Assembly (NCBI RefSeq): GCF_900167955.1
Contig: NZ_FUYK01000007.1
Span: 81,449 to 145,448 of the forward strand
Direction: 5' to 3'
Origin: Candidatus Nitrosotalea bavarica
Lineage (GTDB): Archaea > Thermoproteota > Nitrososphaeria > Nitrososphaerales > Nitrosopumilaceae
DNA length: 64,000 nt
The notes beneath the pieces were generated by a model. It was not told the origin of the DNA, searched no databases, and worked only from the letters and a program-made list of their open reading frames with translations. The translations under genes and the position numbers were made by a program. Shown in pieces: positions 25,659 to 34,619 of this stretch (position 1 is its first letter; each line of letters starts with the position of its first letter).

Positions 25659-26093
25659 TTGAATCTGGAAGAAGTAAACAAGATATTTCGTAAATCTATA
25701 ATTGATGGATATTTTGAGCCTAACCTTGTAAAACTTGATTTTAAAAAATCAAACGTAAAACATCCTACAATTAGAGATGACGGACTAATGCAAACTAATT
25801 TACTGCATCTCTTCTTTGATATTGATACGGGTTCTGATTATCCTGATGGTGATGAATGGTTTATGGCGGAATTTCTTTTTCCATATAGCATAAAGATTCC
25901 TGATAAACTCAAAGGCCCTGATTATTTTAGTACTGTATCAATAGGAGAGGGGAAAAATTTTTGGAGACACAGAGAACTTATCAGATACAAGTATGGAAAA
26001 TCAAAGAAACTGGAAGAATCACTAGATTTTATTGAAAAAAAATACCGTGAACTACATTCTATGTTGGAACCTCTTGAAAAAGAAATTAAGTAA
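25659..26093 (+). CDS. Hypothetical protein, 144 residues
   Basis: Soluble, acidic and aromatic-rich protein starting at TTG 25659. The centre reads DTGSDYPDGDEWFMAEFLFP, and the C-terminal third (about 105-144) is strongly helical (LEESLDFIEKKYRELHSMLE), possibly a coiled coil. No family recognised. It is convergent to the gene at 26086, overlapping by 8 bases at the stops. Confidence 0.6.
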   Translation: MNLEEVNKIFRKSIIDGYFEPNLVKLDFKKSNVKHPTIRDDGLMQTNLLHLFFDIDTGSDYPDGDEWFMAEFLFPYSIKIPDKLKGPDYFSTVSIGEGKNFWRHRELIRYKYGKSKKLEESLDFIEKKYRELHSMLEPLEKEIK

Positions 26094-26619
26094 TCTTCCA
26101 TTCATTTTCTGAAAACTGATATGTTTGCTCTCCTACTTGACCTGCCCTGACATTCCATTTTCCACTGATATAATCAAATTGGTATGAGACTTCGGTGATT
26201 TCTTTGGGTAGTTTTTTGGAATCAAGATGATATGGTAGCAATTCAAGAACAAAATCAATCTTATCGACAGCGGTATCAAAAGAACGTCTGTCATCTAGAT
26301 CTATTGTAAAAATAATATCTGGCTTTCCTGAGAATTTTATGTATACGCGTAAACTATTCCCTCCTCCCCTTCTCCGTTTCATTTCTTTTATGATGCCCTT
26401 GATTTTGTCCCATCGTGGAATTCCAAACCATTTGAAAAATGTTTCATTGAATTCTAGTGGAAACGTAATGTTCATCATCGTTGTAAAATCTTCATCTTGG
26501 TTAGCGTTGGGATCTTCATTTACATTAAATATGTTATGTAATAGGGTGTAGAAAATCTCAAGCTCCCATGGAGAAATACCATAAAATCTTAGGGAAAGTG
26601 GAAGTTTGGTCGTACTCAT
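26086..26619 (-). CDS. Hypothetical protein, 177 residues
   Basis: Soluble protein with a conserved-looking N-terminus (LSLRFYGISPWELEIFYTLL) and a basic middle (MKRRRGGGNSLRVYIKFSGK). The C-terminal half is beta-rich (SYQFDYISGKWNVRAGQVGEQ). I know no family. It heads toward its neighbour at 25659 and lies 35 bases before the gene at 26655 on the same strand, so the two minus genes probably share a transcript with cofE upstream. Confidence 0.6.
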   Translation of the reverse strand: MSTTKLPLSLRFYGISPWELEIFYTLLHNIFNVNEDPNANQDEDFTTMMNITFPLEFNETFFKWFGIPRWDKIKGIIKEMKRRRGGGNSLRVYIKFSGKPDIIFTIDLDDRRSFDTAVDKIDFVLELLPYHLDSKKLPKEITEVSYQFDYISGKWNVRAGQVGEQTYQFSENEWKIT

Positions 26620-26654
26620 TTACAGACAATGGTAAAAATTTCTAATTAAAGGTT

Positions 26655-27206
26655 CTAAACCGTCATGATGTACTTGAACAGATACAATATGCCTATTGTT
26701 GAAATTACATACACCATGGGCTTCCATGCTAATACTGGAAAACTTGGAGTGGCAAGTTTAACTTTGTAGTTATCGATGACCGTATTGACATACTTTCTTA
26801 TTCGTTCATTCCAAATTTTGTATTCTATCTGATGTTTTTTTAATAGCGTTTCTATCTCGTAAAATACTGGAGTTCTCTGACAAAAAAGATGCTGTAGGTA
26901 GTCACGTGACACTTCTACTTCTGCTTGTATTGCAACAAAGCCTTTTTTCATTTCTAATAGTCTTACATGCATCTCCCATGGTTTTTTTAGCTTAAGAGAT
27001 AAACCGCTACCAATCTGTGCTTCCTGTTTGTGTTCAAATTTTACATGTGTGAAACCTTCATGAGAAAATATCTTCAATAATTCCTCAACGCTTTTCTTTA
27101 CTACTATGGTGAGTTGTTCTACTCCCTTTGTGTCAACCTTGACCTTGCTCTTGTTACCGTCTACAAAATACATGGTTTTGGGATATCTAGTAAGAAACTC
27201 TACCAT
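26655..27206 (-). CDS. Hypothetical tail-anchored membrane protein
   Basis: 183 residues: a soluble N-terminal part (about 1-150, with SVEELLKIFSHEGFTHVKFE) and one C-terminal membrane helix at about 160-181 (MVYVISTIGILYLFKYIM) without a long tail. This is the plan of a tail-anchored protein facing the cytoplasm. No domain recognised. It is 41 bases downstream of cofE on the same strand. Confidence 0.65.
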   Translation of the reverse strand: MVEFLTRYPKTMYFVDGNKSKVKVDTKGVEQLTIVVKKSVEELLKIFSHEGFTHVKFEHKQEAQIGSGLSLKLKKPWEMHVRLLEMKKGFVAIQAEVEVSRDYLQHLFCQRTPVFYEIETLLKKHQIEYKIWNERIRKYVNTVIDNYKVKLATPSFPVLAWKPMVYVISTIGILYLFKYIMTV

Positions 27207-27247
27207 AACTCTGCGTCTATTTTAGTCATATTAAAACTATAGTTGTC

Positions 27248-28018
27248 TTAAATTCTCATTCCTAGTCCACGAACATAGACACATTGTTCATACGAGATGG
27301 CCATGTCGCTTTCTCTTATCTTTCTATCAGTGAGTCTTGCATCAGAATCTCTAATTAGCACACAGGGAGTTGCATCTGACCCTTCACCCATCTTTAGATT
27401 TGCAATGGATGCAAGATCATCTGCTATAGCTTGAAAAGTAACTTTGAGAACATTATCATACAAATCCTTTTCTCCTCGAAGATCAGAAGTTGGCTCAATA
27501 CCTGAACAAGCTATTGCAACTCCAACAGTTCCTACTCTTCCAGGCATTAGTCTACTATCCGTGATGATTATTCCAACATGTGCATTATGCCTTAACATAA
27601 ATTTTCTTCTAAGATGTTCTGCCACAAGATATGGCTCGTTTGGATACAAAACCACGGTTCCACTTTGTGTATTGGATTTGTCTATTCCTGCATTTGGAGC
27701 CATGATATTATCTGATGATGTAATAACAAATCCTGGAATTCCACCAAATATTGTATCTGATTCCCTAAGAATTATTTCTGCTATCTTGGATTTCATGTGG
27801 AATCTCTTGCCAATTTTTTCTGCATCAAATGAAGGCACAACTTTATCGTACTCTAAAATTCTGTCCTGTGAATTAGCAACATACTTGCTTGAAATAACTA
27901 AAACATCGCCATTTACAGGAATCATATTAGCATTCTCCAAATCTATTACAAGGCTTTCAAACAAATCAAATTGTTCTTTTTTTAATGTGGACTTTATAGG
28001 TAAAACTGTAAGAGGCAT
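27248..28018 (-). CDS. cofE: Coenzyme F420-0:L-glutamate ligase
   Basis: Adds glutamate residues to F420-0 using GTP in cofactor F420 synthesis. The 256 residues carry the CofE segments GDVLVISSKYVANSQDR near residue 40, VITSSDNIMAPNAGID, LRRKFMLRHNAHVGIIITDS, and SGIEPTSDLRGEKDLY near 175. F420 is present in ammonia-oxidising archaea. A DUF385-type flavin-binding protein at 58379 might use this cofactor. Confidence 0.93.
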   Translation of the reverse strand: MPLTVLPIKSTLKKEQFDLFESLVIDLENANMIPVNGDVLVISSKYVANSQDRILEYDKVVPSFDAEKIGKRFHMKSKIAEIILRESDTIFGGIPGFVITSSDNIMAPNAGIDKSNTQSGTVVLYPNEPYLVAEHLRRKFMLRHNAHVGIIITDSRLMPGRVGTVGVAIACSGIEPTSDLRGEKDLYDNVLKVTFQAIADDLASIANLKMGEGSDATPCVLIRDSDARLTDRKIRESDMAISYEQCVYVRGLGMRI

Positions 28019-28088
28019 GTCTGGTTTTAAATAATAATTACTATTTAGGGTTCTGCAAACATTTTAATTTCTTGAAAGTTGATTTTTC

Positions 28089-29363
28089 ATGTTGAATATT
28101 ACTGAAAAGATACTAGCCCGTGCTTCTGGAAAATCAAAGGTTTCCCCAGGAGATGTGATTTTTGTTAATGTTGATAAGGTGATGATTCATGATGTATCTG
28201 GACCTGGAGTTATAGCAGTTTTTGAAAAATTGAAAAAGATAGGAATGAAAATTGATAAATTATGGGATCCAGATAGAGTATGGGTTGCAGAAGACCACTT
28301 TGTACCTGCAGCAGATAAAATATCTGCACAAAATATTGTATCACTGACAAACTTTACAAAACAATTTGGAATTAAGAAGCATTTCAAATATGGAATGGGC
28401 CAGTATGGCATATGTCATACTTTGTCTCATGAGGAAGCCATGGTGCTTCCAGGAGAAGTATATGTTGGAGGAGACTCTCACACCAATACTACCGGAGCTC
28501 TTGGAGCATTTGCTGCGGGTCTTGGACATACTGATATTGCGTATGTTTTGTTAAATGGTAAAATTTGGTTCAAGGTGCCTGAAACATTATACTTTAAGCT
28601 AAATGGAAAACTTCCAGATCATGTAATGGCAAAAGATCTGATACTAAAAATAATTGGTGACATTGGAAATGATGGTGCAGCGTACAAGACAATGCAGTTT
28701 GGAGGTACAGGCATATCCGAAATGTCAGTTGAAAGTAGATTGACACTAACAAATATGACAACTGAAGCAGGTGCCAAGAGTGGTATAGTTGAACCAGATC
28801 AAAAATTACGAGATTATCTTACAGCAAAAGGGGCTACAAAATATGATGAAGTTCATAGTGACGCAGATGCTCAATATGAAAAAATTTACGAGTATGAAGG
28901 TTCAGAAATAGAACCCACTGTCGCAAAACCATTCTCTCCTGAAAATATTGCCATTGCACGTGACTTGTCTTCAATTGAACTTGATAAAGCATACATTGGA
29001 TCATGCACTGGTGCAAAGCTAGAAGATTTACAAGCTGCAGCAAAAATTCTCAAAGGAAGAACTGTAAAAATAAGAACCGAGGTATTACCTGCCGCAATAT
29101 CTATATTTAAAAAAGCCATGGAAGAAGGATTGTTGAAAATTTTCTTGGATGCTGGAGTAGTTGTAGGACCTCCTACATGTGGTGCCTGTTGCGGTGCTCA
29201 TATGGGCGTATTGGCAAAAGATGAAATTTGTATCAGTACGACAAACAGAAACTTTCCAGGAAGGATGGGACATGTTGAATCTCAAACATATCTTGCGTCA
29301 CCACTTGTTGTAGCAGCATCTGCTATAACAGGAAAGATTACTGATCCGAGGGATTTGAAATGA
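28089..29363 (+). CDS. leuC: 3-isopropylmalate dehydratase-type large subunit, archaeal branch
   Basis: 424-residue aconitase-family protein of the short archaeal type with the [4Fe-4S] Cys motifs IGSCTGAKLEDLQAAAK (about 300) and GPPTCGACCGAHMG (about 362). Substrate segments GGDSHTNTTGALGAFAAGLG are present. It and the small subunit at 29360 (4-base overlap) form one enzyme. In archaea such pairs act in leucine synthesis, or as homoaconitase in lysine/coenzyme B synthesis, so the substrate is open. A second, bacterial-type pair follows directly. Confidence 0.88.
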   Translation: MLNITEKILARASGKSKVSPGDVIFVNVDKVMIHDVSGPGVIAVFEKLKKIGMKIDKLWDPDRVWVAEDHFVPAADKISAQNIVSLTNFTKQFGIKKHFKYGMGQYGICHTLSHEEAMVLPGEVYVGGDSHTNTTGALGAFAAGLGHTDIAYVLLNGKIWFKVPETLYFKLNGKLPDHVMAKDLILKIIGDIGNDGAAYKTMQFGGTGISEMSVESRLTLTNMTTEAGAKSGIVEPDQKLRDYLTAKGATKYDEVHSDADAQYEKIYEYEGSEIEPTVAKPFSPENIAIARDLSSIELDKAYIGSCTGAKLEDLQAAAKILKGRTVKIRTEVLPAAISIFKKAMEEGLLKIFLDAGVVVGPPTCGACCGAHMGVLAKDEICISTTNRNFPGRMGHVESQTYLASPLVVAASAITGKITDPRDLK

Positions 29364-29842
29364 AAGGCTCTGTAATAAAATATGAACGAGATAACATAGA
29401 TACTGATGTAATCTTGCCCGGTCCTTATCTTAAGATTCATGATTATGCTGAGTTGGCAAAACATGCCATGGAAGGACTCGACAAGGATTTTCATAAACGT
29501 GTTAAACCTGGTGATTTTATTGTCGCAGGAAAAAATTTTGGTTGTGGCTCTTCTAGAGAACATGCTCCAATAGCTCTATCTTATTCTGGAGTAAAAGCAG
29601 TTTTGGCTTTGTCTTTTGCAAGAATATTTTACAGAAATGCTGTAGATGGAGCTTTCTTACTCCCAATTGAAATAGATGAGAGTGCATATCATGATATCTC
29701 AGATATCGATTCACTTGAAATAGATATCTCTAAAAATGAAATTAAAAACTTGACCAAAAACAAGGTATACAAAATGAAGCCTTTTCCAGAATTGATAGGT
29801 AAAATAATACAAGCTGGCGGGCTATTCAATTACAAACCTTAG
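29360..29842 (+). CDS. leuD: 3-isopropylmalate dehydratase-type small subunit, archaeal branch
   Basis: 160 residues carrying the swivelling domain of aconitases: NIDTDVILPGPYLKIHD near the N-terminus, whose loop before YLK sets substrate length, and the active-site Ser motif NFGCGSSREHAP at about 65. Overlaps its large subunit by 4 bases (ATGA). The specificity loop differs from that of the second small subunit (DTDQIVPKQFLK), so the two complexes probably differ in substrate. Confidence 0.87.
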   Translation: MKGSVIKYERDNIDTDVILPGPYLKIHDYAELAKHAMEGLDKDFHKRVKPGDFIVAGKNFGCGSSREHAPIALSYSGVKAVLALSFARIFYRNAVDGAFLLPIEIDESAYHDISDIDSLEIDISKNEIKNLTKNKVYKMKPFPELIGKIIQAGGLFNYKP

Positions 29843-29890
29843 CTCAAATCTTATACCATTATATCTCCGGTTCTGATTAAGATGATCTAA

Positions 29891-31303
29891 ATGTCAAAGA
29901 CATTATTTGAAAAAATATGGGATTCTCATATTGTTGTAGATGAAAATGGACGTTCACTACTTTATGTAGATAGACATCTTATTCATGAAGTTACATCTCC
30001 TCAAGCTTTCGATGGTTTACGCCTCAATGCAAGAAAAGTAAGACGTCCTGATCTTACATTTGCAACAATGGATCATAACGTACCTACAAGTGATAGATCA
30101 TTACCTATTTTAGATCAGACATCATCTGTACAAATTAAAACACTTGAAAAAAACTGTAAAGAATTTGGAATTACGCTCTTTGACATTCATAGTCCGAATC
30201 AAGGTATTGTACACGTAATAGGCCCTGAATTGGGAATCACACTTCCAGGAACAACAATTGTCTGTGGTGATAGTCATACATCAACACATGGTGCTTTTGG
30301 CTCCCTTGCATTTGGAATTGGTACCAGTGATGTTGAACACGTCTTGGCAACACAATGTATTATGATGGAAAAACCAAAAACTTTTGAAATTAAAATTCAA
30401 GGAAAGAGAAAGAATCCTCATGCTGTAACTGCAAAAGACATCATCCTGTCAATTATTAGGAAAATTGGAACTGCGGGAGGAACTGGAACCATAATTGAGT
30501 ATCGAGGTGACACAATATCTGAATTGACAATGGAGCAGAGAATGACAATATGTAACATGTCAATAGAGGCAGGAGCACGTGCTGGATTGATTGCACCTGA
30601 TGAAAAAACTTTCCAGTATCTTCGTGGACGAAAATACACTTCCGATAATTATGATGAACTTGTTAATGATTGGCGTGAAAATCTAAAAACAGACAGCGGA
30701 GCAAAATTTGATAAATCCTTTACCCTTAGTGTAGAAAACATTGCACCTCAGGTTAGCTGGGGAACTAATCCTGCCATGACATCTGATGTAACTGAGAGTG
30801 TTCCTTTCCCAGATGAATATGGTAAAGGAAATCCCGAAGAAGTGAAGGGTGTAACAAAAGCACTCCAGTATATGGATCTTAAACCTGGTACTCCAATTGT
30901 GGATATTGTAATTGATAGAATATTCATTGGTTCATGTACTAATGCAAGATTAGAAGACTTGATGGAAGCAGCAAAAGTCGTAAAAGGAAAAAAGGTTTCA
31001 TCTAAAGTGCGAGCAATGGTGGTACCTGGATCACAACTTGTAAAGAAAAATGCAGAAGAGATGGGTCTTGATAAAATATTCAAAGATGCTGGATTTGAAT
31101 GGAGGGAATCTGGCTGTAGCATGTGTCTTGGTATGAATCCTGATATCTTGGCAGCAGGTGAGAGATGTGCCAGTACTTCTAACAGAAACTTTGAAGGAAG
31201 GCAGGGTACTGGTGGAAGGACACATCTTGTAAGCCCTGTAATGGCGGCTGCCGCTGCAATTAATGGCCACTTTGTAGATGTAAGAGAATTGGATCTGAAA
31301 TAG
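29891..31303 (+). CDS. leuC: 3-isopropylmalate dehydratase large subunit, bacterial type
   Basis: 470 residues of the long bacterial LeuC type: start [18 protein letters not shown], then [33 protein letters not shown], and cluster Cys in [20 protein letters not shown] and [12 protein letters not shown]. 48 bases separate it from the archaeal-type leuD. It belongs to the leucine pathway enzymes and probably entered by transfer from bacteria. Its partner is at 31305. Confidence 0.93.
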   Translation: MSKTLFEKIWDSHIVVDENGRSLLYVDRHLIHEVTSPQAFDGLRLNARKVRRPDLTFATMDHNVPTSDRSLPILDQTSSVQIKTLEKNCKEFGITLFDIHSPNQGIVHVIGPELGITLPGTTIVCGDSHTSTHGAFGSLAFGIGTSDVEHVLATQCIMMEKPKTFEIKIQGKRKNPHAVTAKDIILSIIRKIGTAGGTGTIIEYRGDTISELTMEQRMTICNMSIEAGARAGLIAPDEKTFQYLRGRKYTSDNYDELVNDWRENLKTDSGAKFDKSFTLSVENIAPQVSWGTNPAMTSDVTESVPFPDEYGKGNPEEVKGVTKALQYMDLKPGTPIVDIVIDRIFIGSCTNARLEDLMEAAKVVKGKKVSSKVRAMVVPGSQLVKKNAEEMGLDKIFKDAGFEWRESGCSMCLGMNPDILAAGERCASTSNRNFEGRQGTGGRTHLVSPVMAAAAAINGHFVDVRELDLK

Positions 31304-31304
31304 A

Positions 31305-31877
31305 ATGGAATCATTCAAGAAGATAAAAAGCATAGTTACACCACTTGACAAGGTCAATGTTGATACTGATCAAATAGTTCCAAAACAATTCCTAAAACTA
31401 ATCCAGAGAACTGGGTTTGGTCAATTCTTGTTTTATGACTGGAGGTATGAAAAAGATGGTATTCTGAGAAAAGATTTCATCTTAAACGATCCAACGTACA
31501 AAAATTCTAGAATCTTACTTGCAAGAGATAACTTTGGTTGTGGTTCTAGTAGAGAGCATGCAGTATGGGCACTTGATGATTTTGGGTTTAAGGTGATAAT
31601 CTCTACATCTTTTGCTGATATATTTTATAATAATTGTTTCAAAAATGGAATTTTACCAATTAGAGTCTCAGATGAAATATTGCAGAAATTATTTTCAACA
31701 AAATCTGAAATTGAAATAGATTTGGAAGATCAAACAATCATGGTGGATAATACACATGTCTCATTTGACATTGAGCCTCATTGGAAAAAGATTCTACTTG
31801 AAGGTCTAGATGATATTGCAATGACTTTACAACATGAGAGCCAAATTACGAAATACGAACGTTCTCACAAAATCTAA
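31305..31877 (+). CDS. leuD: 3-isopropylmalate dehydratase small subunit, bacterial type
   Basis: 190 residues, the bacterial length: VDTDQIVPKQFLKLIQRTGF at about 20, and DNFGCGSSREHAVWALDDFG at about 74. One base separates it from the large subunit stop. The C-terminal region with DIEPHWKKILLEGLDDI is the typical bacterial LeuD end. Convergent with the nucleotidyltransferase gene (4-base overlap of ends). Confidence 0.93.
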   Translation: MESFKKIKSIVTPLDKVNVDTDQIVPKQFLKLIQRTGFGQFLFYDWRYEKDGILRKDFILNDPTYKNSRILLARDNFGCGSSREHAVWALDDFGFKVIISTSFADIFYNNCFKNGILPIRVSDEILQKLFSTKSEIEIDLEDQTIMVDNTHVSFDIEPHWKKILLEGLDDIAMTLQHESQITKYERSHKI

Positions 31878-32608
31878 GTGCCGAATTTCTTTATTATGGA
31901 ATCAATCAATTCTTTGTTTCTATCCACACGTGTTGGAGAATCTATGTCTAACCACTGGGTTTTTCCTATGTCATAGGCCGCAATCTTTCTTTTTCTAGAT
32001 AATGGCTGCAAAATATCATACGATAGATTCAGGTCTTTCTTTTTTTGTTTTTTAATTTTTATTTTATTTATTATTTCAGAATTTATGATGTATATCCCTA
32101 GGCATTCGGCCATCTGCAATTCAATAGTGGGTTTTTCTTTAAATTCTTCAATAATTCCGTTATTTACTATTGCAAATCCTGTTTCTTCTTTTCTATATCT
32201 TCTCACAGCTATTGTAGCTATAGTCTTGGAATCCTTGTGAAAACGATACATCTTGTTTATGTCGACTGGACATAGGTTATCAACAAACCACAAGATGAAT
32301 TCTTTATTCTTTCCAATTGTTGAGCTTAGGTGAATAAGGTCCCCTCCCGTTCCACTCTGTGAATCTTGTATGAACTTTATTGGTTTTTTAACTGAAATGT
32401 GATTTTCAAAATATTTTTCTATCTGTTTCCCAATTCCCGAAAAATCTCCTAGTATGATTATACTATCAATGATATCAAACTTGGAAAGATATCTTACAAC
32501 ATGATAAATGAGCGGTCTACCCTGAACCGGAATCATTGCTTTTGGGATATGATCTGTAAATGGCCTTCCGCGAGTTCCGCGGCCTCCTGCCAGAATTACA
32601 GCTTTCAA
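31874..32608 (-). CDS. Sugar-phosphate nucleotidyltransferase
   Basis: 244 residues with the NTP-transferase signature GGRGTRGRPFTDHIPKAMIP at residues 8-27. The position usually Leu in GTRLRPLT is Gly. The metal Asp is in WFVDNLCPVD (about 110), and the sugar-binding Glu in EFKEKPTIE. It would make an NDP-sugar. It follows rps9 by 2 bases on the same strand, an unusual partner for a ribosomal operon. Exact sugar unknown. Confidence 0.87.
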   Translation of the reverse strand: MKAVILAGGRGTRGRPFTDHIPKAMIPVQGRPLIYHVVRYLSKFDIIDSIIILGDFSGIGKQIEKYFENHISVKKPIKFIQDSQSGTGGDLIHLSSTIGKNKEFILWFVDNLCPVDINKMYRFHKDSKTIATIAVRRYRKEETGFAIVNNGIIEEFKEKPTIELQMAECLGIYIINSEIINKIKIKKQKKKDLNLSYDILQPLSRKRKIAAYDIGKTQWLDIDSPTRVDRNKELIDSIIKKFGT

Positions 32609-32610
32609 GA

Positions 32611-33066
32611 CTATCTATACGATTTCTGTTTTCTTCTTCTAGCACCAGGACCGCCAAATTTCTTTGGTTCCTTTCGTCTATCGTCACCGCTTAGCAAATG
32701 TTTATCAAATTCTGTTAATCGTTTTCTAAGATCCTCTCTCACGGTTCTTGTAAGTGGATGATCCTTTGGTTCTTTTCTGGACTTTGTCCATCCTGTCATG
32801 GCTCTTGAAATTGCAATTGCACTTGCATATGATTGTCCAACAAAACCACCGCCTTTGACTTTAACTGAAACATCTATTTTGTTTCTAAGATCTCCTGCAA
32901 CTTCCAAAGGTCCTAGCATAATTTCGCGTGCTACTTCTTGTTGAACCATTTCTACTGGAACATTGTTGATTCTTACACGACCTACTCCTTTTGTGATAAA
33001 TGCATGTGCTCGTGCAGTCTTTCTAGTTGCGTAATAGCTTTCTAATTTTACCATTATTCGTGCCAC
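32611..33066 (-). CDS. rps9: Small-subunit ribosomal protein S9
   Basis: 151 residues with the S9 core VKGGGFVGQSYASAIAISRA and the basic tail ending KFGGPGARRRKQKSYR, where the terminal Arg contacts P-site tRNA. Overlaps rpl13 by 13 bases. Order rpoD-rpl18e-rpl13-rps9 is the classical archaeal one. Confidence 0.96.
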   Translation of the reverse strand: MARIMVKLESYYATRKTARAHAFITKGVGRVRINNVPVEMVQQEVAREIMLGPLEVAGDLRNKIDVSVKVKGGGFVGQSYASAIAISRAMTGWTKSRKEPKDHPLTRTVREDLRKRLTEFDKHLLSGDDRRKEPKKFGGPGARRRKQKSYR

Positions 33067-33533
33067 CCAACCATTTTACCTAATTCTCCTAGAGTTGTAT
33101 AATATGGAGAAGGTCTTCTAATTTTTGCATCATCAAACTGTGTTGTTTTCTTTGATCTTAATTCATTTGGTACTCCGAGATAAGCTCTTAATCTTTTCAA
33201 AGATGTCTTACCTGATGGTTTATTCTTTGGTAACATTCCTCTTACCATTCTGCTTATGATAGTGTCTGGTCTACGAGGGTGGAATGGACCAAATTTAGGA
33301 TTATTGATACTAGCTACTTCCAAAAACTTTCTATATTCTTCTATGATTGCTTTTCTATCTCCTGAAATCATAATGTTTTCAGAATTTACAATTGATACTC
33401 TATTTCCTTTTATGAGAAGTTTGGCAACATGTGAACAAAGTCTACCTGCAATCAAATTTGTTCCGTCTACTATGATTGTTTGTGAAGCTGGATTCTTCTC
33501 TGCTGATTTTACTTCAGTAACTTGTTTAACCAA
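33054..33533 (-). CDS. rpl13: Large-subunit ribosomal protein L13
   Basis: 159 residues with the L13 signature IVDGTNLIAGRLCSHVAKLL and HPRRPDTIISRMVRGMLPKN. The N-terminal 15 residues are an extension. Overlaps both neighbours (rpl18e by 8 bases, rps9 by 13 bases), showing tight translational coupling. Confidence 0.95.
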   Translation of the reverse strand: MVKQVTEVKSAEKNPASQTIIVDGTNLIAGRLCSHVAKLLIKGNRVSIVNSENIMISGDRKAIIEEYRKFLEVASINNPKFGPFHPRRPDTIISRMVRGMLPKNKPSGKTSLKRLRAYLGVPNELRSKKTTQFDDAKIRRPSPYYTTLGELGKMVGWHE

Positions 33534-33873
33534 TGATTTTCACTCCTTTTCCTGTTGGATGATTCTTGATAATTTGAGAGATGTCTAATATCTTTCCACC
33601 TGATTCTATTATCTTCTTTGCGCCAGTAGCTGATATGGAAAATGAACATAATGATATTTTATGTGAAAGATTTCCTGTTCCTAATACTTTTCCTGGAACT
33701 ATAATTACGTCATTATCTGACGCAAATTTATCTATCTGACCCAAGTTGAGTGTTCTCTTGGCTCTGGTTGGTTTTAAAGCCAGTTCTGCCAGTTTTTCCC
33801 ATATGGGTGCATTGTTCTTCTTTGATGCACCACGTAAGGTCTTTACCATTTGAATAACAACTTGATTAGTCAT
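33526..33873 (-). CDS. rpl18e: Large-subunit ribosomal protein L18e
   Basis: 115 residues of the L18e/L15-like family: KTLRGASKKNNAPIWEKLAELA, RTLNLGQIDKFASD and a Gly-rich VLGTGNLSHKISLC. The end PTGKGVKIIG matches. First ribosomal gene after rpoD with a 40-base gap that includes a TATA-like element. Confidence 0.94.
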   Translation of the reverse strand: MTNQVVIQMVKTLRGASKKNNAPIWEKLAELALKPTRAKRTLNLGQIDKFASDNDVIIVPGKVLGTGNLSHKISLCSFSISATGAKKIIESGGKILDISQIIKNHPTGKGVKIIG

Positions 33874-33913
33874 GTGTAATAATGCCCACTTTTACCCAAA
33901 TATAATATATGCT

Positions 33914-34549
33914 TCAACCGAGTGCGGCTACGTTCTTCTGGAATTCGCCCAATCTTTTTTCAAGCTCTTCGATGGCTGCTCTTAGAACCTCTTTTGGAGT
34001 CAAGCTACCTGTAGTCTCTATGGACAAAACATGTTCATCGGGATTATTTGTAGATGTAAGTGCTGAGACTGTGGCAGAATTCCATTTAGCATGATCGCTA
34101 CCTCTACCTAGTCTTGCATAGGCTTCTACCTTCAATTTCTGACTAGGAGCTAGTGCAACAATTGGAATGTTAGGACTAACAGGCTTTACAACTTCATCTT
34201 CTGAGCTAATTTCTGCTGAAGTTATTGTACGAGTTGTATCTGCACTGCCGGAATCAAGCATAAGTAAGACTCTACATCGACTACAGCCAAGTTCACTATG
34301 GCAGTCACATGCAGATGGCTCGATAAATCTCTCAAGATCTGTTTTTAATGGCATCATTGCAAGTCTATGAGCTATTCCTTCATCAGGTAAAACTGATGAA
34401 TTTTCAATAATTACAACATCATCAACAGCAAATGTGGGAATTCCTGCTAGGCAAATTCGTCTAAGCGCATTAGCATATTGAATAGGTATGCCTTTCAATT
34501 TTACAACCATATTGTTACCACTTTCCTCAACAATCTCTAAAGAAGTCAA
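33914..34549 (-). CDS. rpoD: DNA-directed RNA polymerase subunit D
   Basis: Counterpart of bacterial alpha and eukaryotic Rpb3. 211 residues with PIQYANALRRICLAGIPTFA (alpha motif) and the dimerisation C-terminus. Between the halves lies a four-Cys patch (ACDCHSELGCSRC, about residues 80-92) as in archaeal RpoD proteins that carry a Fe-S cluster. The spacing is compact, and the companion cysteines of a two-cluster domain are absent. It is divergent from the SBDS gene with 70 bases between starts. Confidence 0.95.
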   Translation of the reverse strand: MTSLEIVEESGNNMVVKLKGIPIQYANALRRICLAGIPTFAVDDVVIIENSSVLPDEGIAHRLAMMPLKTDLERFIEPSACDCHSELGCSRCRVLLMLDSGSADTTRTITSAEISSEDEVVKPVSPNIPIVALAPSQKLKVEAYARLGRGSDHAKWNSATVSALTSTNNPDEHVLSIETTGSLTPKEVLRAAIEELEKRLGEFQKNVAALG

Positions 34550-34619
34550 ATCTTACGAAAAGGAACTAAAATTCCAAATAAAAATCTAGCGAGTTTTTCT
34601 TTATAGATAAATACCGAGT

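Noticed and set aside
27444..28034. Long open frame opposite cofE
   Set aside because: It mirrors cofE, whose family motifs are clear; the antisense product has no recognisable features.
30748..31314. Long open frame opposite the bacterial-type leuC
   Set aside because: Antisense shadow of a conserved enzyme; composition is untypical.
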